A stretch of DNA of 64,000 nt from Primulina eburnea (Eukaryota > Streptophyta > Magnoliopsida > Lamiales > Gesneriaceae), in contig NC_133101.1 in assembly GCF_022965805.1 (NCBI RefSeq), positions 19,067,054-19,131,053 on the forward strand, written 5' to 3'. How positions within the stretch are numbered: position 1 is the stretch's first letter; each line of letters begins with the position of its first letter. Below the pieces are notes generated by a model, which saw only the letters and a list, made by a program, of their open reading frames with translations, was not told the origin of the DNA and made no database searches. This document shows, one piece after another, positions 57,273 to 64,000 of this stretch. The position numbers and the translations under genes are program-made.

Positions 57273-60200
57273 TGTAAGGTCCAAATTTAAGACGACGTAA
57301 TCCAACGGCATGCGAATCTAGGAAATTAGGAAAAATGAGTAATTAATCGATTTTAGTTGCTAATTAATTATGTGACATACTTGTTTATATGTTAAATGAG
57401 ATTTTAATGTCATCATGCATTAAATTGTATTTTTTTAGGAATATTCAAGTGATGATCGAGGAACGGGGATCGAGAACTGAAAAATGTAAAAGTAATTTTA
57501 TTAAATGATTATTTTTAATTATTTAAAAAAATGGTCGATGCTTTTTAGTATTTTCGAAAACATAGGGTTTTGAGGTGATTTTATACGCCGAGAAATAAAT
57601 TTTATCGGTGTTGGTTTTTCAACTAAAAATCGAGCTTTTTGGCAACCCGGCTAATAAATTCACATTTTTAATTAAAGAAAAACTTTGTTATTAAATTATT
57701 TAAATCCTAATTTAACTAATGGGCTTAAATTTTATGGCTTAATAGGCCTAAAGCCTACTTAGTGAATAGGTTAGTATTTAATTTGTTAATTAAAAACAAA
57801 ACCCTAGCTACCTTACATGAGATCAATCGGCCACACATAGAATTTTCTGAAAAACCTCTCCCACTTCACGGCTGCACACACACACAAGCAATTTAGAGAG
57901 GACTTCTTGAGGTATTTTCGAAAGGCAAGCAAGAGGAAGCCCTAGCCGTCCCTCCGTTCTTCGTCGTCAACGATTATTCGAGCGTATTTAACTCAAAGGC
58001 ACACCTTAATCTCCTTTTCTCATCCATCATGTCATATTATTTATTTATATTGTTGGATGCATGAAACACTTGAATTGTTTTTCAGAAAACCGAAATATTG
58101 CATGTTTATCTTACGGTTCCTTGTAGTTTTGTTGTTTAGATTACTTGTTCAATCATGCTAAAGGGGCTGCCATGATGCTGTGATCTGATTAAGCAACTTT
58201 TCAAATAAAACTAAGTCACTCTCACACACCCAAGCGCAGCAGACAACCAAAGAAACAAAGAAAAACAGAAAACTGCTCACGGCTGCCTTGGGTTGGGGTG
58301 ATCGGGTTTGTTGTAGGGGGGTTGAGCTTGGTCTTGGCTTGGGCCAGGGCACGGCTAAGGCAAGTCACAGGTCAGGGAGAGAGTCCTAGCCCAGCTAGGA
58401 CTCACGAAAGGGGCTGGGAAAGAGTCCTTGCAAGCAAGGACTCTACCCGAGAAGCAGCTGCAGCTGCTGCTGCCTTCGCGCGGCTGCTGTGGATGAGGGG
58501 AACAACTCAGGGTCACGGGTTGGGCTAGGGTGGTTCATTATGGTCCGTATGGGGTGCACAACACACTAGTTCGTGGCTAGGGTCGTTGGCTAGGGTTCCT
58601 AACACAACAAACATAGAGGCCACACACTTCAAAACTCTCGGCCAGAATAGATGTCACGTGGGGCAGCTTGTTTTTGGGTTTTGGTTGATATCTTGACAAA
58701 CATAGAGTCTAGTAGGGTACTTTGGCATGTTGGGCAAGTTTTGGTTTGACATGGCTTGGGAGTAACTCGTGAAAATTAAGAGATGGCTCGGGGTCGAAGT
58801 TTAGTGTCAATTAGGGTTTTAAAAAGAAGAAAAATTGGAAAACGGCTCACGGGGGTCGAGTTGTGGTCCATAAGGGCTAAAATGATATAAAAAGACTAAA
58901 TTTAGAATTTAGGAATTTTATATTAAAGTTTGGTATTTTTCGGGATTAAAACACCGTTTAAACAATTAAGAAAATATAATTGAAAAAGTCTAATATTTAA
59001 GACAAATAAAAATACAAAAAAATTCATGTAAGCTTAAATAATTATTTGGGATATGATAGAGTAATGAAATCAAGAAAAAAGTCAAAAACATAAAATGTCG
59101 AGTCCAAGGGTAAAACGGTCTTTTTACACCGAGAAATTAGTAAAGGTCATGGTAGTGCCCGAAATGCTATTTTTATGAAAATATGATCATTTTTAAATGT
59201 TTAAGAATTTCTCATGATTTAATTATGATTTTTTAAATGTCTAAGAGATTTTTATGAATTAAAGAAGACATTTAAAATACACGTTGCATGCTTGGTTTCA
59301 AAATGAAAACGTAAATATTGTTCATGATTTTTCTAAGTGATGCAAATGAAAAACGTTGAAGGATGTGAAGTTATTGTGACTAATTCGTTAATGTTGGCGA
59401 CGTCGTGAGGGTTATGGTCCCAGTGGGAGCCCGACGATCGTGTTTCCGTCATTACGAATATGTGGTAACGGAAAAGTGGTAACGATTTTGTGGTAACGGA
59501 AGAATGGCAATATCGTGAGGGGAAAAGGCCCCAGAGGGAGCCCATTTATGGGAAAAGGCCCTAGAAGGAGCCCCGACGATCGTATTTCTATTCTATAATG
59601 ATAGGCCAGGGCCCAGTTGACCGGTGAGAGTGTTGCTGGTGTCCCCCGCCGCCCAGTACTGTGGTTATATGTAGATGGATCCATCGACCCTCATGATCAT
59701 GATCAGGAAAGTCACAATTAACGATCTGAATTCAACAAAGAAAAAGGAAAAGGAAAATGATTGTGATCAAGTTAAAACGTTTTATGTCATGATAAAGAAA
59801 AAGATCAAGATTATTTATGCATATCATGAAATGTTATTTTACTTAAAAGTATTTTCACTATTGCATGTGGTTTTATACTTATTATTTGTTATCAAGATTA
59901 TGGTGTGTTGAGTCTTTAGACTCACTAGGTGTGATGGATGCAGGTGGTACTGAGGGAGTTCTTGATGGGTGATACTACTGGACTGAAGGTGCACACAACC
60001 CGAGGACCAGCGCTACATTTTCCGCATTATGCTTTATGATTTAAGTTAAAGATTTTAAGACTATTTATTTATGCTTTTGAGAGATTTTTGAGCGGTTTAG
60101 TATGGACTTTACTTTTCAAATTATTGTTGTTTGGGTTTGGTAAAACAGTAGACTATTTTACATCATGACTATTTCACTTGAGTTTTTAAACGCTAGTTGG

Positions 60201-60328
60201 TTGAAGTTTTATTTTAGATGGGCAAAATATTTTATAAAAATATTTTCATGTGTTCTTTATGTTGGCCGAATTATATATAAATAAATGTTTCTAGTACTTT
60301 TAAAGGAATAAAAAGGGCAGAAGTTTGA
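57273..60328 (+). mobile_element. 3' LTR of Tekay copy C
   Basis: 3056 bp, near-identical to 48854-51873. The palindrome is at 59910-59923, followed by GCAG|GTGG at 59940-59945. It ends AAGTTTGA rather than CGTTTCA, then the duplication agttc and the resumed SIRE-like LTR. Confidence 0.93.
59910..59945 (+). promoter_or_regulatory. Conserved LTR block: palindrome plus splice-donor-like site
   Basis: This is the representative of a block found in every gypsy LTR here apart from the 181-bp one: GAGTCTTTAGACTC, 'actaggtgtga-tgatg', then CAG|GTG. It lies 350-420 bp before the LTR 3' end. Other palindrome sites: 1010-1023, 6741-6754, 10959-10972, 16636-16649, 27277-27290, 27755-27768, 35073-35086, 40851-40864, 51482-51495, 63166-63179. 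Role unknown; it may mark the transcript start region or a leader splice donor. Confidence 0.6.
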
Positions 60329-60468
60329 AGTTCGGTATTTTCATCATATGACTACCCATCTGCATGTTTGGACATCTCTATGCCCTTACTAAGAAACCCG
60401 GTACACAACATCACTGATGCTAGTCTCGAGCTCAAGCGACCTTTATCCATGTTTTAGGCGGCTGAATC
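60329..60468 (-). mobile_element. SIRE-like copia LTR, copy 3, right part
   Basis: This continues 47256-48853: it matches 20115-20232 of solo copy 2 (the 'catatgatcaccca' and 'gctagtctcgagctc' blocks). It is cut at 'ggcggctgaatc' by N2; gaatc (60464-60468) is the presumed N2 target duplication. The LTR's last 250 bp would lie beyond N2, outside the window. Confidence 0.8.
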
Positions 60469-63400
60469 TGTAACGCCCCTAAAATTTAAAGGTCTACGTA
60501 AACCACATGCATGCAATTATTAAATTTCTCTTGTATTTTAAATTAATGTTTTAATTGCATGAATTAATTATGTGGGGCATATTGACATGTTTAAAAATAT
60601 ATTTTTACATGATTGCATTAAAATGTATTTTTAAAGGTTATTCGAGTTGCGATCGAAGAACGGAGACCGAGGGCTGAAAAATAGAAAATGATTTTTATTA
60701 ATTAAATGTTTTTAATTATTTAAAATAAGGGTATCGCTTTTTATTATTTTTGAAAATATGGTGTTTTGAGGTGATTTTATACGCCGGGATTTAAATTTTA
60801 TCGGTGTTGGTTTTTCAACAAAAATACGAATTTTTTGGCAACCCGGCTATTTAATTTACAAACTATTTTTACCAAAATCATTTTTATAATTTAATTAAAT
60901 CCTAATCTAGCTTTGATGGGCCTAACTTGTGCTTAAAGGGCCTAAAGCCTTATTAAGGAGTTTTGTGGTCTTTAAAAGTGTTTAACCTCACCCCAAAACC
61001 TCACAAAATCGGCCACCCACTCCCCACCAATCAAAACTTTCCCAATCACTAGAGAAAACACACGGCACACACTTTCACTATTTTGTGAAGAAAAATCGAG
61101 AGTTGCAAGGAGGAAATTTCAAGCCAAGGTTCTTGCCTCGTTCTTCGCAATCATCAACGAATAATCGTGCGTTTAAAACGCAAAGGCACGTCTTAATCTC
61201 CTTTTTCTCATCTTTCACACCATATTATGTGTTTAATACATGATTGCATGAAAAACATGATACAACTTTTATATTTTCGTTTTTATGGCTATACATGCAC
61301 AAAACTAGTGTTTTCATATTTTAAAACTCCTCATAATGATGTACAAAGGGGCTGCCATGGTAGGGGTACTTGAAGGGATGTTTTCCACATGTTTAAGGGT
61401 CCCTAGGTGTATGTTTAAGGGCTAAAAAAATAGGAAAAAAATAAAAACAAAAATAGACTACTTAATGGAAAAGTCTCTTTGACTAGGCTTTTCATGGGTT
61501 CTAATTGGCTTGATTTTGGTTGAATATGGGTTATTGTGGTGTTATTAAGATTTGGTTCAAGTTTGATAAAATTTGGAGAAGTTTCGAGTCCATACGAGTC
61601 AAAACCGAGAAGTACGTCTAAGTTTAAAAACGAATCGGGAAACACCTAGTTTTATGCTTCTTAAAATCATTAAAAATTATATTTAAGCTTAAATAATTAT
61701 TATAAGTCTAAGTTTTTTATTTAGGAATTTTATGTTGAGGTTTGGGATTTTTCGGGATTAAAACGCATTAATACGTCTAATTTAAAGAATAAATTAAAAG
61801 TCATTGATTTAGGACAAATAAAAATATGAGAAAATTCAAGTAAGCTTAAATAATTATTTGGGACATCTTAGAGTCGTTGGAATTAAGAAAAAGTCAAAAC
61901 GTGAAGTTTTACGTCTAGGGGTAAAACGGTCTTTTTACACCTAAAAATTAGTAAACATCATGGCAGTGCCCGTAATGCTGTTTTATATGCTAATATGATT
62001 ATTTTCAATGATTATGGATGTTTATATGTTAATATGTCAATTTTATATGTTTATGGATTTTTAAGACGTTAATAAGTTTAATGTTTTATGATTTATTATG
62101 CTAAAATGTTTATTTTAAATGTTTATGTTTTTTTTTAAGCATGAATGATGTAAAAATATTTATTTTAAAATGATCATGGATGTTTATGGAATTTTATATG
62201 TTAAAATGATTATTTTAAAATGTTTATGGGATTTTATGATGTTAAAATGTTTATGTTTATGAGTTTTAATATGTTAAAATGTTTATTTTAAAACGTTTAT
62301 GACTTCTTATGTTTTTTATATGTTAAAAAGTTTATTTTAAATGTTTACTGATATTTATTATGTTAAGTTATTATTTTTAAATGTCTATGATTTTTATGAT
62401 TTAAATATGGGCATTTAAAAGACATGTTGCATGCTTGGTTTCAAAATAAAAATGATATTATATGCATGTTTTATTAAGTGATGGAAATACGACATGTTGA
62501 AGGATGTGAAGGATTGTGACTACAATATGTTGGAAATATCGTGAGGGTTATGGTCCTAGTGGGAGCCCGACGATCGTGTTTCCGTTGATACGAATACGAA
62601 TACGAATATGATGAATATGATTGGAGATGTCGTGAGGGGAGAAAGCCCCAGAGGGAGCCCATTTATAAGAAAAGACCCTAGAGGGAGCCCCGACGATCGT
62701 ATTTCCTATGCCATGATATGTTAAGACGTAAGGCCAAGGTCCAGTTGACCGGTGAGAGTGTTGCTGGTGTCCCCGCCGCCCAGTACTATGGTTACATGTA
62801 GATGGATCCATCGCCCAATACGTTTAAGAATACGAGTCACAATCACGATCTGAATTCAACAAACATGAACATGAATATGAATATGTTAATATGGATATGA
62901 ATATGATGTCATGAATATGTTGATATGAATATGGATACGAATATGAATATGTTTATGTTTATATGAAAATATGTATGAAAATGTTTATGCATAAGATTAT
63001 GAAAATGTTTTTATTTAAAGTTTTATACATCATGAAAAGGTTTACAAAAATGGTTATGCTTAAAGTTTATGCATCTTCATGAAAACGATATTTTAAGTAC
63101 AAGTATTTTTCACTGTTGCATTTGATCTGTATATGTAGTACTTGTTATCAAGATTATGGTGTGTTGAGTTTTTAGACTCACTATGTGTGATTGATGCAGG
63201 TGATTATGATAAAATGTTAATGGAGGTCTTGATGGTTGATCTGATTGGACTGGAGGTGCACATAACCCGATGACCGACGCTAGTTTTCCGCACTAGTTAT
63301 TATTTATGATTTTAAGTTATGTTAAGAATATTTTTATGACTTTTAATTATTTATGAGTGGTTTTTGAGAGGTTATAGTATGGGCTATTTCCTTTGGTTTC

Positions 63401-63529
63401 AAATGGCAGTTGATTGTTTATTTTTAAAATGATGTCAAAAATATTTTATGATTCGGCCGATACTAAGTGAGGTTTAAAAAAAAAATCTAGTACGTTTTAA
63501 GAAAACGAATAAAAAGGGCAGACGTTTCA
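60469..63529 (+). mobile_element. 5' LTR of N2 (N family, plus strand)
   Basis: 3061 bp, TGTAACGCCCC to GACGTTTCA, homologous (inverted) to both N1 LTRs and to 25265-27641. The palindrome has one mismatch (63166-63179, GAGTTTTTAGACTC), followed by GCAG|GTGA at 63196-63203. Hexamer arrays lie at 62583-62615 and 62866-62950. Confidence 0.92.
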
Positions 63530-63763
63530 GTTGGTATCAAAGCAATGGTTGTGTAAAGGGGTGTGCCACCGTCAGTGCCAGGAAGCTCAGTCGTCAAGCC
63601 TCAAATTTGTAAGTTTACATGCTTTATATGATTTTATGATATTACCTGCTAAGTACATGAATTAATGTTTACGTCACATGTTTAATAGTTTTATGATAAT
63701 ATATGATTTATATGATTTAGAATTTTTATACGTGATACGAAATGAATTAATAGATGGTTTGAT
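63530..63763 (+). mobile_element. N2 leader with primer site
   Basis: The primer site TGGTATCAAAGC at 63532-63543 has one base changed. The leader closely matches the N1 internal region next to its primer site (10340-10582, inverted), so N2 probably shares N1's internal domain. A further insertion begins at 63764. Confidence 0.85.
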
Positions 63764-63944
63764 TGTAACGTCTCAAAAATCAGACTACATATAAGCCATG
63801 CATAATTACTTTTATTTAAATTTAAATTATTTTTATGCATGAGAGTTTAAATTCATTCTTTTAAATTTATTGAGTCATGATTATTTATTTAAAAAAATTT
63901 TAATAATTCCGCAAAAATACGAAAACGAAATGCGGGCCTCTACA
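63764..63944 (+). mobile_element. Short (181 bp) LTR of another gypsy-type element
   Basis: It starts TGTAACGTCTC and ends GGGCCTCTACA, directly followed by an exact primer site (63947-63958). The first 60 bases resemble the minus-strand start of TE-A's LTR ('ataagccatgcataatt') and the end resembles TE-A's last bases, so it looks like that LTR type with most of its middle missing. The preceding ttgat is the possible target duplication. The element continues past the window. Confidence 0.7.
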
Positions 63945-64000
63945 GTTGGTATCAGAGCCTATGATATTGTAAAGGGTTGTACTACTACTGCTCTCGAGAA
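63945..64000 (+). mobile_element. Leader of the short-LTR element
   Basis: TGGTATCAGAGC at 63947-63958 is the initiator tRNA-Met primer site, followed by the usual 'tgtaaagggttgta' leader start. It continues off the window. Confidence 0.8.

Larger units (their letters stand above)
48854..60328 (+). mobile_element. Tekay copy C: complete chromovirus-type gypsy element
   Basis: 11475 bp from TGTAAGGTCC to AGAAGTTTGA, with perfect target duplication agttc (48849-48853 and 60329-60333). The order is 5' LTR, primer site, gag, putative intron, protease-RT-RNase H-integrase-chromodomain, polypurine tract, 3' LTR. The terminal CA of the 3' LTR has become GA. All domains are present, but five nonsense codons and two frameshifts make it non-autonomous now. 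It is the best copy in the window for judging the family's gene structure. Confidence 0.95.

Overview
The window is plant nuclear DNA made almost entirely of nested LTR retrotransposons. I found no host gene, tRNA, rRNA or CRISPR array. The evidence for a plant is Ty3/gypsy chromovirus (Tekay/Del-type) gag-pol with a C-terminal chromodomain-like region, initiator-tRNA-Met primer sites (TGGTATCAGAGC), Athila-type integrase, SIRE-like copia LTRs, and AT-rich DNA with GC-richer pol remnants. An asterid eudicot is my guess only; the sequence does not fix the species.

Layout, left to right. 1-5952: right part of a minus-strand gypsy element (TE-A), its LTR split by a solo copia LTR (2519-4937). 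5953-15132: leader and 5' LTR of a minus-strand copia element, interrupted by N1 (6378-13554), a non-autonomous gypsy-type element with two 3-kb LTRs around 1.25 kb of non-coding DNA. 15133-23815: Tekay copy A (plus), with a solo copia LTR (18085-20479) in gag. 23816-25264 and 37372-37512: Athila-type element (plus), split by Tekay copy D (minus, 27642-37371) and a truncated N-family LTR (25265-27641). 37513-40519: GC-rich repeat array, a large hairpin, and an Athila-type terminus in the opposite orientation. 40520-47255: Tekay copy B (minus). 47256-60468: third SIRE-like LTR, split by the complete Tekay copy C (48854-60328, TSD agttc). 60469-64000: N-family element N2 (plus), itself hit by a short-LTR element at 63764. 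Nesting reaches five layers near the right edge.

The most interesting signal is a putative GT-AG spliceosomal intron of 532-633 bp at one codon position (phase 1 in a Gly codon) between the Gag zinc knuckle and the protease, in three Tekay copies (A 20688-21221, B 46534-47065, C 53248-53880). Removing it joins gag to protease in frame and gives the same spacing as the intronless copy D. Unspliced RNA would stop 6-12 codons after the donor and make Gag alone, so splicing or its absence could set the Gag to Gag-Pol ratio. A second signal is a conserved LTR block, palindrome GAGTCTTTAGACTC followed by a CAG|GT donor-like site, in every gypsy LTR here apart from the 181-bp one.

No copy is intact. 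Copy C is the best preserved (five nonsense codons, two frameshifts); copies A, B and D are heavily decayed, and copy A carries mainly C-to-T/G-to-A type nonsense changes.
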